Assembly: GCA_016794505.1 (NCBI GenBank)
Contig: JAEUJZ010000092.1
Location: forward strand, 158,435-222,434
Source of the DNA: Myxococcales bacterium
GTDB taxonomy: Bacteria > Myxococcota_A > Polyangia > Palsa-1104 > JAEUJZ01
Direction of reading: 5' to 3'
DNA length: 64,000 bases
A program made the position numbers and the translations under genes. The notes beneath the pieces are model-generated. The model ran no database searches. It was not told the origin of the DNA and saw only the letters and a list, made by a program, of their open reading frames with translations. Positions 1 to 8,140 of this stretch are shown here, piece after piece. Numbering within the stretch: position 1 is the first letter of the stretch; each line of letters starts with the position of its first letter.

Positions 1-83
1 CGCGCCGAGGCGCAGAATGCAAAGCCAGGATGCCGGCCCTCTCATCTCCACGTGCGCCGACGCCCACTGGGTTCAAGTGGGTG

Positions 84-1508
84 CTACGAGGCGTGCCAGC
101 GGCGCCGTTTGGGCGTGGCGAAGATGGGCGCCCCAGGGCGTAGCGTGCTCTCGGCGTCCATGGGCGGCGGATCCGACGAGTGAAGCTGCAGGTGGAAGCG
201 CTGGGCCAGCGTCGCCAGAGACAAGATCAGCTCCTGCATGCTGAAGTGTTGGCCAATGCAGGTATGCAGACCGGCGCTAAACGGCAGATACGCGTGGCGC
301 GGACGGGTGCGGGCAGACTCGGCCGAAAAGCGCTCGGGCAGGAAGCGCTCGGGCTCGGGCCAGTGGCTCGGCAGACGGTGCGTGAGATAGGGACAGACGA
401 GGATCATCGAGCCGCGCGGGATGCGATAGCCCGAGAGCTCCTCGTCTTGTGCGCACGTGCGCGGGAAGATCCAGGCGGTTGGATACAGCCGCAGCGCTTC
501 TTCGATGACCTGGCGGGTGTAGACCAGCGCCGGGATGTCTGACAGCGTCGGCAGCCGCCCAGAAAGCACGGTGTCTAGCTCGGCATGCAGGCGCTCTTCG
601 ACGGCGGGATTCCGCCCGAGCAGGTTGAAGGTCCACGTCAATGCCACCGCGCTCGTCTCGTGTCCGGCGATGACGAAGGTGATGAGCTCGTCGATGAGCT
701 CTTGCTCGCTCATGCCGGCCCCTGTCTCGGGATCGCGAGCCTCGCGCAGCGCAGTGAGCATGGCGGGTGCGCCCCCCTTTTCCGCGCGGACGTTGCAGAT
801 GCGGTCGAGAATGAAGCGGGTCAAGAGGCGCTTGGCGTGTAGGAAGCGACGGTTTCCCGGCGTCGGCAGCCAAAGCGGTGGGGGCAACAGCATGCGCGTG
901 CGCTGCGCCACGAACTGCATGCCGGTATAGACAGCTTCACCGATGGGCTGGGCCTGATCAGAAAAGCGCACACCAAACAGCGTGCGCCCCAGGACATCGA
1001 GAGCCAGGTTCATCATCTCGCTGTGGATCTCGATGGGACGTGCGTGCGCCGCAGCGACTTCCCAGCTCGTGGCCACCTCGGCCGCGACCGCGGTCATTTC
1101 TTGGCTGTATGCAGCGACGGCTTTTGTCGTGAAGAACGGCTGCAGCAAGCGGCGCTGCCGCTGCCAGTGCGCGCCCTCGCTGGTCAGCAGTCCGTTGCCG
1201 GTCAAAAGCCGCATGGTGTCCCACGATCGCCCTTTGACATACGACTCGCGCCGCGGTCCCAAGATCTGTTCGATATGGGCGGGTGCGACGACAAGATGAC
1301 CCGCGATCGGTCCGACATTGAAGCGCACCAGATCGCCGTACTGGCGATGCGCACGGATAAAGAACGTCAAGATTCCTTGACGATCCACATCCAAGGCGGA
1401 TCCCAGAAGCGGATACCCCGAGGGTCCGGGTGCTCGTTTTAGGCTGCGTGCGGCCCGCGCCGAGGCTGCTGGCGATGCCGAACCAAGGATTGGAGCAGAA
1501 GCGGACAT
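84..1508 (-). CDS. cytochrome P450
   Basis: Predicted 474-residue soluble P450 monooxygenase. Visible family landmarks are the I-helix oxygen-binding motif AGHETSA, the K-helix ExxR (EEALR) followed by a PERF-type segment (PERFLPERF), and the heme-thiolate loop FSAGLHTCIG with the axial cysteine near residue 417. The start ATG at 1508 is chosen because AAGGAG lies 7 bases upstream; the same frame stays open further upstream but there overlaps the preceding gene. It lies 56 bases downstream of the B12 radical SAM gene on the same strand, so the two are probably co-transcribed. No redox partner gene is visible. Substrate unknown; a lipid or terpenoid is an inference from the neighbour. Confidence 0.93.
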   Translation of the reverse strand: MSASAPILGSASPAASARAARSLKRAPGPSGYPLLGSALDVDRQGILTFFIRAHRQYGDLVRFNVGPIAGHLVVAPAHIEQILGPRRESYVKGRSWDTMRLLTGNGLLTSEGAHWQRQRRLLQPFFTTKAVAAYSQEMTAVAAEVATSWEVAAAHARPIEIHSEMMNLALDVLGRTLFGVRFSDQAQPIGEAVYTGMQFVAQRTRMLLPPPLWLPTPGNRRFLHAKRLLTRFILDRICNVRAEKGGAPAMLTALREARDPETGAGMSEQELIDELITFVIAGHETSAVALTWTFNLLGRNPAVEERLHAELDTVLSGRLPTLSDIPALVYTRQVIEEALRLYPTAWIFPRTCAQDEELSGYRIPRGSMILVCPYLTHRLPSHWPEPERFLPERFSAESARTRPRHAYLPFSAGLHTCIGQHFSMQELILSLATLAQRFHLQLHSSDPPPMDAESTLRPGAPIFATPKRRRWHAS

Positions 1509-1564
1509 GGACGACTCCTTTTTCGCGAGGCGAATGGGAACGCCGAAGACGCGTCCGTCTGTGG

Positions 1565-3202
1565 CTAGTGCGCCACGCGTAGCTGTGCCGGACGGTAGCG
1601 GTTGCGATACACCGGCCGCAGCTCTTGACTGATGGCACGTGCGGCTTCCGAGTGGATACAGGCCTGCGCCTGCCCCGCGCGTACGTCGTCGCGAAAGCGA
1701 ATGAAGTGATAGGCCATCGTCGAGACGTAGATCATCGCGTCGATCTGCCCGGCGCGCACGGCAGCGACAAACATGCGCCAGAAGTGAACGCGATAGGACG
1801 CCACGATGCCGAGGTAAAAGAGGACCGCCAAGAGCGCGAACACGCCGTTGCGCAGAAGATTCCACGAGAGGCCCAAGCGCCCAAGGGGAAGCGGCAGTCG
1901 CTTGGCATAGGTGTGCTCGATGTTGTGCAGGAATCGACCAAACAGCGCAGCCGGCTCGAAGGCGTGATCGATGACCTGGGCCCAGCGCGCCATCACCACG
2001 GCTTCCGGGTCTTTGAAGACGACGTTCGATTCGACGACTCGTTCGATGGGAATCAGACGCCCCTCGGTTTCCAGGCGAGTCCACAGCGCGGTCTTGGGTG
2101 GTGCGTACAAAACGTTGATGCCGAGCGCCGGAATCTGCGACTCGTCGATGAAGCGGTTCAGCTTGTCGACGGTCGTATCGTCATCGGTATCGAGCCCCAG
2201 GATGATGCCGGCATGCAGACCAATGCCATACGAGTTGATGATCTTCACTGCGTCGCGCACGGGCATACGGACGTTCTGGTGCTTGTCCATGGCGACGAGC
2301 GCATCGGCCTCGGGACTCTCGACGCCAAAGAAGATGTCGGTGAAGTATGCCTCGCGCATGAGCGACAGCAGCTCTTTGTCCTGCGCCAGATTCAGGGTGC
2401 ATTCGCCAAGCAAGCGCAGCGGATAGTTGTTGCGCTGTTGCCACGCCACAAGCTGCGGCAGAAGCTGCTTGGCGGCCTTCTTGTTTCCGATCAGGTTGTC
2501 GTCGACGAAGAACACCGCTCCGAGCGGCTTCTGCTGCAGGATGACGTCGAGCTCAGCAAGCAGGCGCTCTGGGGACTTGTAGCGCGGGTTTTTGCCATAC
2601 AGCGCCGGGATGTCGCAGAACTCACAGGAATAGGGACAGCCCGAGGACCACTGTACGGACATCATCAAGTAGTGCGACGCCTGGATCAGGTGATACGCGG
2701 GAATCGGGAACTGCTCGATCGGCAGTCGCTCGGCCGTTTGCAGCACGATCTGTTCGGCAGGCCTCTCGACGCTGCGGTCGAGGATCTCAACCAGCCGATC
2801 GGTCGCGTCGCCAAGCTCGCCGACGTGCAAGATGTCGTACTCGGGGTAGTACTCTGGGCAGGCGCTCACCGACGGTCCGCCGAGGACGGCCAGCTTGCCC
2901 AGCTCATGAGCGCGCTCGGCGATGCGCAGAAGACGCTTGCGCTGCGTATGCATGCCGGAAGCCAGCACGATATCGGCCCAGGCGAAGTCCGCATCGCTCG
3001 CGCGGCGAACGTTCTCGTCGATGAAGCGAACCTCCCACGAGGCAGGCAGGTACGCGGCAATGGTCAGAATGCCCTGAGGCGGCATCAGCGCCACCGTGTC
3101 GGGGAAGAAACGAAACGCATACGAGAAGCTCGCAAAGCCGTTGGTATGCCGAGGAAATAGGCACAGCACTCGACGATGACTGCAGACCGACGCAAACGAC
3201 AT
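1565..3202 (-). CDS. B12-binding radical SAM protein, DUF4070 type (HpnP-like family)
   Basis: Predicted 545-residue enzyme. Residues about 40-145 look like a cobalamin-binding Rossmann domain, with VLGGPSVSACPEYYPEYDILHVGE as in that family. The radical SAM cluster motif CPYSCEFC places ligands at Cys189, Cys193 and Cys196. The C-terminal third resembles DUF4070 and carries a hydrophobic stretch (VFALLAVLFYLGIVAS) that may associate with the membrane. ATG at 3202 is preceded by AAGGAGG at a 5-base spacing, so the longer upstream frame is not used. This family includes the hopanoid C-2 methylase HpnP, but other members methylate or rearrange different substrates, so HpnP is not asserted. First gene of a probable operon with the P450. 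Confidence 0.88.
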   Translation of the reverse strand: MSFASVCSHRRVLCLFPRHTNGFASFSYAFRFFPDTVALMPPQGILTIAAYLPASWEVRFIDENVRRASDADFAWADIVLASGMHTQRKRLLRIAERAHELGKLAVLGGPSVSACPEYYPEYDILHVGELGDATDRLVEILDRSVERPAEQIVLQTAERLPIEQFPIPAYHLIQASHYLMMSVQWSSGCPYSCEFCDIPALYGKNPRYKSPERLLAELDVILQQKPLGAVFFVDDNLIGNKKAAKQLLPQLVAWQQRNNYPLRLLGECTLNLAQDKELLSLMREAYFTDIFFGVESPEADALVAMDKHQNVRMPVRDAVKIINSYGIGLHAGIILGLDTDDDTTVDKLNRFIDESQIPALGINVLYAPPKTALWTRLETEGRLIPIERVVESNVVFKDPEAVVMARWAQVIDHAFEPAALFGRFLHNIEHTYAKRLPLPLGRLGLSWNLLRNGVFALLAVLFYLGIVASYRVHFWRMFVAAVRAGQIDAMIYVSTMAYHFIRFRDDVRAGQAQACIHSEAARAISQELRPVYRNRYRPAQLRVAH

Positions 3203-3602
3203 GACATCCTCCTTGCTTGGCATGGACAGATACCTGGACCGGTGGCCCCGCGCCGCCCCTCTGCGACGGAGCCACGCAAAGCCCGACAACACGCGATGGT
3301 TTCAAGCCGGCTTGTGGTGAATCACGAATCTATTCGTACGTGCCGGCACAGAACAAAACGGCAAACATCCCGGATAGGCCATGACCTAGAAGTGGGAAAA
3401 TCCAAGAAAAGTCCAAGGAAAACACCGGGATAAACGTGTTATCGGTCAGCCCGACCACTTCGTCAAGTGCGAATTCGCAACCGCCGAATGAATGCCCTGG
3501 ATTGCCCCCTAGCGTTCGTCTGCCGCGCTCTGGCCAAGACGGCGCGAGTCGTGCGACCCTGGATCGTCGCACTGCGCAACAACAGCTTCGGGGGGCCGAT
3601 CC
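3203..3602. other. 400-bp intergenic region between divergent genes
   Basis: Region between the minus-strand radical SAM gene and the plus-strand STAS-like gene. It must hold the promoters of both. No convincing -35/-10 pair, tRNA or conserved ORF was recognised. A short A/G-rich stretch near 3385-3425 is the only compositional feature noted. Confidence 0.5.
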
Positions 3603-4037
3603 ATGTCTACGTCCATTCCCAGCGGCACCCGTCCGCTTGGGACCCATACGCTGAGAATCGAGGACGACGTCGTGTTTCTAGTCCAAGACGGCGACTACAC
3701 CCTCGATGACGCGATCAAGACGCACGCCGAGATCGAAGGCGTCTTGGCCGCCAAAGGACGCGTCTTTATCGCCGTTGATCAGGCGCGCAGCGGCACGACA
3801 TCGCCGGAAGTCCGCCGCTTCATCGCCAACTGGAACAAGCGGCATCGCGCGACGGGCGCCGTCATCTATGGCGGCAGCACCATGAGTCGAGCGGCGGCAT
3901 CGCTGGTGCTGTCGGCCATCCGCCTGTTCCAGCCCAACATGCCGCCCATCGTCTTTACTCGAACCGCTGAAGAAGCTCGCGCGTGGATCAGTGCGCAGCG
4001 CGCCCGGCTGTTTTCTGAGTCCCAGCCAAGCGCCTAG
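3603..4037 (+). CDS. STAS/SpoIIAA-like hypothetical protein
   Basis: Small 144-residue cytosolic protein. The pattern of a short beta strand followed by a glycine-containing strand and helix (GRVFIAVDQARSGTTSPEVRRF, then ATGAVIYGG and a final helix) resembles SpoIIAA/STAS-like folds that are common as unnamed myxobacterial proteins. No catalytic motif is visible. A GGGGGG stretch 5-10 bases before the ATG may act as a weak ribosome site. It stands alone between divergent and convergent neighbours. The fold assignment is an inference from pattern only. Confidence 0.7.
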   Translation: MSTSIPSGTRPLGTHTLRIEDDVVFLVQDGDYTLDDAIKTHAEIEGVLAAKGRVFIAVDQARSGTTSPEVRRFIANWNKRHRATGAVIYGGSTMSRAAASLVLSAIRLFQPNMPPIVFTRTAEEARAWISAQRARLFSESQPSA

Positions 4038-4124
4038 GCAGCGACGAAGAAGAAGGCTGACAGCCTGCTGTGTGCAGCCCCCAAAGGCACTGCATGAAGC
4101 TGCGTGCCATAGAGCGGCCTGGGC

Positions 4125-4607
4125 CTACTTGTCTGCGCCCTTGTCGTCATCGCCGTCGTCGGCTTCTGGCGGCGTTTCCTGCACGGGCTTGAAGGTGACG
4201 CCGGGGGTCTGCACCGCGATCAGCTTCAGCGCATCGAGCGACCAGGTCACCGTCGTACGGCGCTTGCGCCCCGTGCGCGAGGTCTTCGACGTATAGCTGT
4301 ACGCGTACTCGACATCGCCCTCGCACTGCTTCGGCGTGTTGGCGCCCAGCCAGGGCTTACCGACGATGTGCGCGACGCCCGTGTTTTTCTCGCCGCGCTT
4401 GGTGATCTTCACTTCCGTCGAAGAAAAGCCCTTCACCGGCACGCCACACATCGCTGAAGCGGTGTTCGGCGCCTGCTTAAAGGCGCTCTGCATGGACTTC
4501 TGCACGATGTCTTCTGGAACCTTGCGCTCACAGCCGCTGCTCGAAAGCGACAGGCCAAGCAGCGCGCAGACGAACAGCTTGCCAAACGAACTGAAACGAT
4601 TGCTCAT
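4125..4607 (-). CDS. hypothetical lipoprotein
   Basis: 160-residue predicted lipoprotein. The N-terminus has a basic start, a hydrophobic core (LFVCALLGLSLSSSG) and a lipobox ending at Cys26, then about 130 residues with two further cysteines and an acidic tail (EADDGDDDKGADK). ATG at 4607 is selected because it opens the signal peptide; a GGGGGA stretch lies upstream. No known domain recognised. It is convergent with the STAS-like gene and divergent from the GNAT gene. Confidence 0.75.
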   Translation of the reverse strand: MSNRFSSFGKLFVCALLGLSLSSSGCERKVPEDIVQKSMQSAFKQAPNTASAMCGVPVKGFSSTEVKITKRGEKNTGVAHIVGKPWLGANTPKQCEGDVEYAYSYTSKTSRTGRKRRTTVTWSLDALKLIAVQTPGVTFKPVQETPPEADDGDDDKGADK

Positions 4608-4750
4608 CCGTTTTCCCCCCAAGGGCCTCACTTTATCGCGTTCGGGGGGCGCGGGTCGATCCCCCTTTCCGCGCCGAGCGCAAATCTGGCGCAGGCCCTC
4701 CGAAGGATCACAGAGACACCGAGCCATGGCCCAAGGTCCCGCCCCCGCGC

Positions 4751-4756
4751 TAGCAT
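4751..4756 (+). promoter_or_regulatory. -10-like box TAGCAT, leaderless start
   Basis: TAGCAT ends 6 bases before the ATG at 4763, the spacing expected if transcription starts at the start codon. No Shine-Dalgarno sequence lies in between and no clear -35 was found. Confidence 0.4.
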
Positions 4757-4762
4757 GCACAG

Positions 4763-5644
4763 ATGCTGTTTGCAGACGCTGAACTGGCCCGCCGTATCGA
4801 GGGGGCCGAGGCCCTGTTGACCGCCGAGCTCGCCGAAGCCGTGCGCCAGCGCAGTCAGCCCGAGCGCGTGTTTACGGCCCGACTTGCCGGCGGCGTCGCT
4901 GTGCATGGGGGCGAGCCCGCTCCCTTTAACAAGCTGATCGGCATCGGCCTTTCGGGCGCTCTGTCCGATCCCGATCTGCAGCGACTGGCCGAGGTCGAGC
5001 GGGTCTTTGGGGAACGAGACACTCCCGTTCAGGCCGAGATTTGCACGCTCGCCGATGGCTCGGTATTTCGCGTGCTGTGCGAGCGGGGGTACCGGCTGGT
5101 GGCGTTTGAAAATGTGCTGGGCCTGCGCTTGCTGCAGCCGCATGTCCCCGCCGCATCGGTGCCCTCTGCGATCGCTTCACGGGGTCTACAGATCATGCCG
5201 ATTGCCGACGCGGATCGCGCGGGCGAGCAGGCGTGGATGGATGCGGTGGTCACTGGCTTTGCGCATCCCGATGCCGTGCCGGGCGGCCCCTCGCATGAGT
5301 CCTTCCCGCGCGAGGCCATCGAGCGCTCGATGAGCGATCTGGTCAAGCTCCCCGGCTTCGTGCGCTATCTCGGGACGCTCGACGATGTCGCCGCCGGGGG
5401 AGCCGGCCTTCGCATCCATCAAGGCGTGGCGCAGCTCTGCGGCTCGGCGACGCTGCCTGGCCAACGTCGACGCGGCGTGCAGAGCGCGCTGCTCTCGCGA
5501 CGTCTTGCCGATGCCGCGGCAGCCGGCTGCGACATCGCCGTGATCACGACGCAGCCCGGTTCGAAGTCACAAGAAAATGCGCAGCGTCGTGGCTTCGCCT
5601 TGCTCTATGCCCGCGCCATCCTGCTTTGCGAACCAACGAACTAG
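4763..5644 (+). CDS. GNAT family N-acetyltransferase
   Basis: 293-residue protein. The C-terminal half carries a GNAT acetyl-CoA-binding region: VAQLCGSATLPGQRRRGVQSALL matches the strand beta4/motif A pattern Q/RxxGxG/A, followed by the helix of RLADAAAAGCDIAVITT and the terminal NAQRRGFALLYARAIL seen in GNAT proteins. The N-terminal half (about 130 residues) is less conserved and may be a second degenerate GNAT fold. Substrate unknown. The start is supported by a -10-like hexamer directly upstream rather than by a ribosome site. Confidence 0.8.
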   Translation: MLFADAELARRIEGAEALLTAELAEAVRQRSQPERVFTARLAGGVAVHGGEPAPFNKLIGIGLSGALSDPDLQRLAEVERVFGERDTPVQAEICTLADGSVFRVLCERGYRLVAFENVLGLRLLQPHVPAASVPSAIASRGLQIMPIADADRAGEQAWMDAVVTGFAHPDAVPGGPSHESFPREAIERSMSDLVKLPGFVRYLGTLDDVAAGGAGLRIHQGVAQLCGSATLPGQRRRGVQSALLSRRLADAAAAGCDIAVITTQPGSKSQENAQRRGFALLYARAILLCEPTN

Positions 5645-5744
5645 CGCCGCCGCCAGTCTCCCAAGGACAAGAGCACACAGCGCGGCACATGCGCCGCCGA
5701 ACCGCCGCGACATTTTCGGTCTGGGATCACGCGCGGGCCGCGCG

Positions 5745-5750
5745 TAAAAT
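5745..5750 (+). promoter_or_regulatory. -10-like box TAAAAT upstream of DUF4139 gene
   Basis: TAAAAT lies 11 bases before the ATG at 5762, giving a predicted 5-prime leader of only a few bases. No -35 element recognised. Confidence 0.35.
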
Positions 5751-5761
5751 GTCGAGTTCTG

Positions 5762-8041
5762 ATGCGCAAACCATCGCAACCCTTGGGGAATCCTTCACAC
5801 ACGTCCACGCAGGCAGCCTCCCAGCGATCGCTCGCGAGGCGTCTGACATGGGGGCTCTTGCTTCCCATCGCCTCGATCCTGCCCGCGTGTACACCCACCT
5901 ATACGCGCGTGCCCGGCAACTCACTTTCGATCCTGCCGCTGCGCAGCTTGCGCTTGTACGAGACGGGCATCGGCTACTTCGAGCGCTCGGGCACGGTGAG
6001 CGGCGACGATACCGGCCTGCCCTTGCCCGCCGGCCACTTGGACGATGCGCTGAAGACCTTGGTGATTTATAGCCAAGACAAGACCGCTCGCGTGTACGGC
6101 ATCGCCTTCCCAAGCAGCGTCAGCAAAGGCATGGGGCGAGCTCTGGCGGGTCTGCCACAGAACGAAGACGACGCCGTCAGCTATCGCGAGCTCTTGCTGT
6201 CTTTGAAGGGCGCGACGATGGCCGTTCGCATCGGCGAGGCGACGATCAACGGGCGCCTGATCGACGTGCAGCGCAACGGTCACTCGGCATCGGACAAAGC
6301 CAAAGAAGAAGAGAGCGAGCCGCGCAGCGAAGAAAGCAAAGGCAGCGGCAAGGACAAACCGACAGTGCCTGCGGCCAAGCCAGAGCTTGTGCTGATGTTG
6401 CTCAGCGAAGCGGGCGAGCTCGTGCGCATCCCGACGGGCATGATCAGTGCCATCCGACCGCTGGATCCGACGTATGCCGGACGCCTGGGAACGGCGCTCG
6501 ACGCTGTGACGCAGCGCGGCGCACAGTCCCAGCGCATGCTGCGCTTGCTTAGCCGAGACGGCGGACCGATCACGCTTGGCTATCTGACCGAGACGCCGCT
6601 TTGGCGCGTCACCTATCGCTTGGTCGTCGGAGAAAGCAAGGGCAGCGCTGGACTGCAGGGCTGGGCCCTGATCCACAACGACACCGATGAAGAGTGGCGC
6701 GGCGTCAAGCTGCACTTGGTCAGCGGTCGGCCGGACTCGTACCTGTTTCCCATGGCTGCGCCGCGCTACACCCGCCGCCAACTGGTGACTCCTGAAAACC
6801 AACTGTCGACGGTGCCGCAGCTTCTCAGCAACAGCGCCGATCGCATGTGGGGCGACCACATCGAAGACAGCTATGGCGCAGGTGGTCTGGGGCTTTCGGG
6901 CACGGGCATGGGCGGCGGCGGAACAGGCGAAGGAACGATCGGGCTCGGCAGCATCGGCACCGTCGGTCACGGTTCGGGGGGCAGCGGCGACGGGACAAGC
7001 TCGCTGCTGCAGGTCGGCAATCTGGCCGCAGCAGCGCAGTCGACGGGGATCGAGTCGGGGTCGCTGTTCACGTACACGATGAGCGACGCGATCGACCTGC
7101 GCCCGCGCAGCTCAGCGCTGCTGCCGTTCATCAACGAAGGCGTGGAAGCTGAAGCGATCACGACACTGGCCAAGCCCGGCGCGGCTGCCCGCGCAGGCCT
7201 GCGCCTGGTCAACAGCACCAAGCAGACCCTGCCCGCCGGTCCGATGTCGATTTACAGCGACGGAACACTCGCGGGCGAGACCGCCATCGATCGCCTAAAG
7301 CCGGGTGAGCGCCGCTTCTTGGAATACGGCAGCGATCTCGATGTCTCGCTGACCGGCGTGAAAAGCCAGACGCGCGACGAGCCACAGCGCTTGACGTTTG
7401 ATCGCGATGCGCTGGAAGAACACTTCTTGCGCCGCGTCGACGCGCTGTATCGCATCGAAAACCGCAGCGGTCAGCCGCGCACGCTGTACCTGTCGCTCGA
7501 CATCGGTGCCAACGCCCGCGTGCAGGGCGCCGACCGCCTCGACTTCGACAGCAACAGCAACCAAGCGATCGCCGTCTTTGAGCTGACCCCTGGCAGCCGT
7601 GTCGAGCGCGCCATGTCGATGATCGCAGGCAGACATACAAGCCGACGACTGACCGCTCTTTCTGCGGCCCATCTGGCCGATCTCGCGCAGCAGCAGAGCG
7701 TGCCGGCCAACGAGCGCAGCATCCTGCAAGAGGCCTCGCTGCGACAGCGCGAGCTGGAGGCTGCGAAAGTCGAGCTCGACAAGTCAGAAGCCGACATCAA
7801 AAAGACCGAAAAAGAGATCGAGCGCTTGCGTGAACACCTAAAGGCCATGGGTCACGAGACGGCGGCTGGAGCGGTACAAAACCCAGTGCTCAAGCGCATT
7901 CTCGACGCGGAAGATCGCTTGGCGGCGCTGCAAAAGAAGCAAGAGACGCTGGAGTCCGATCAGGACAAGCGCCGCGATGTCGTACGCAAAGTGCTAGAGC
8001 GTCTGCCGAAGAAGCAAGACAAGCCGCTCACCCTGCCCTAG
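5762..8041 (+). CDS. DUF4139 domain-containing lipoprotein
   Basis: 759-residue secreted protein. After a basic N-terminus comes a hydrophobic segment (WGLLLPIASILPAC) whose cysteine near residue 43 could be a lipobox. The body shows the DUF4139 pattern: paired beta-rich modules with PLWRVTYRLVV, WALIHNDTDEEWRGVKLHLVSGRP, then SALLPFI and a YGSDLDVS segment, and a long charged coiled-coil helix at the C-terminus (residues about 650-745). A Gly/Ser-rich low-complexity insert sits around residues 375-425. Function unknown; related proteins are called mucoidy-inhibitor-like. It stands alone, with the NAD gene following 100 bases later under its own promoter. Confidence 0.82.
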   Translation: MRKPSQPLGNPSHTSTQAASQRSLARRLTWGLLLPIASILPACTPTYTRVPGNSLSILPLRSLRLYETGIGYFERSGTVSGDDTGLPLPAGHLDDALKTLVIYSQDKTARVYGIAFPSSVSKGMGRALAGLPQNEDDAVSYRELLLSLKGATMAVRIGEATINGRLIDVQRNGHSASDKAKEEESEPRSEESKGSGKDKPTVPAAKPELVLMLLSEAGELVRIPTGMISAIRPLDPTYAGRLGTALDAVTQRGAQSQRMLRLLSRDGGPITLGYLTETPLWRVTYRLVVGESKGSAGLQGWALIHNDTDEEWRGVKLHLVSGRPDSYLFPMAAPRYTRRQLVTPENQLSTVPQLLSNSADRMWGDHIEDSYGAGGLGLSGTGMGGGGTGEGTIGLGSIGTVGHGSGGSGDGTSSLLQVGNLAAAAQSTGIESGSLFTYTMSDAIDLRPRSSALLPFINEGVEAEAITTLAKPGAAARAGLRLVNSTKQTLPAGPMSIYSDGTLAGETAIDRLKPGERRFLEYGSDLDVSLTGVKSQTRDEPQRLTFDRDALEEHFLRRVDALYRIENRSGQPRTLYLSLDIGANARVQGADRLDFDSNSNQAIAVFELTPGSRVERAMSMIAGRHTSRRLTALSAAHLADLAQQQSVPANERSILQEASLRQRELEAAKVELDKSEADIKKTEKEIERLREHLKAMGHETAAGAVQNPVLKRILDAEDRLAALQKKQETLESDQDKRRDVVRKVLERLPKKQDKPLTLP

Positions 8042-8128
8042 CTCCATCCCGCAGCGCGCACGCGGATTCAGCCGATCCGGCTGCAGACTCGGCGTGATTT
8101 GCCTTGCTTGGCTGCCCGGCCGGCTCGC

Positions 8129-8134
8129 TAGAAT
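8129..8134 (+). promoter_or_regulatory. -10-like box TAGAAT before nadB
   Basis: TAGAAT ends 6 bases before the nadB ATG at 8141; TTGCTT at 8104-8109 is a possible -35 with a long 19-base spacer. No Shine-Dalgarno sequence is present, so a leaderless mRNA is likely. Confidence 0.45.
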
Positions 8135-8140
8135 GCGCGC

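Noticed and set aside
1625..3160. 511-codon open frame on the plus strand
   Set aside because: Fully antisense to the radical SAM gene, which has clear motifs and a ribosome site; the antisense product is Arg/His/Gln-rich with no domain.
5921..6970. 349-codon open frame on the minus strand
   Set aside because: Antisense to the DUF4139 gene, low-complexity Ala/Arg/Gln composition.
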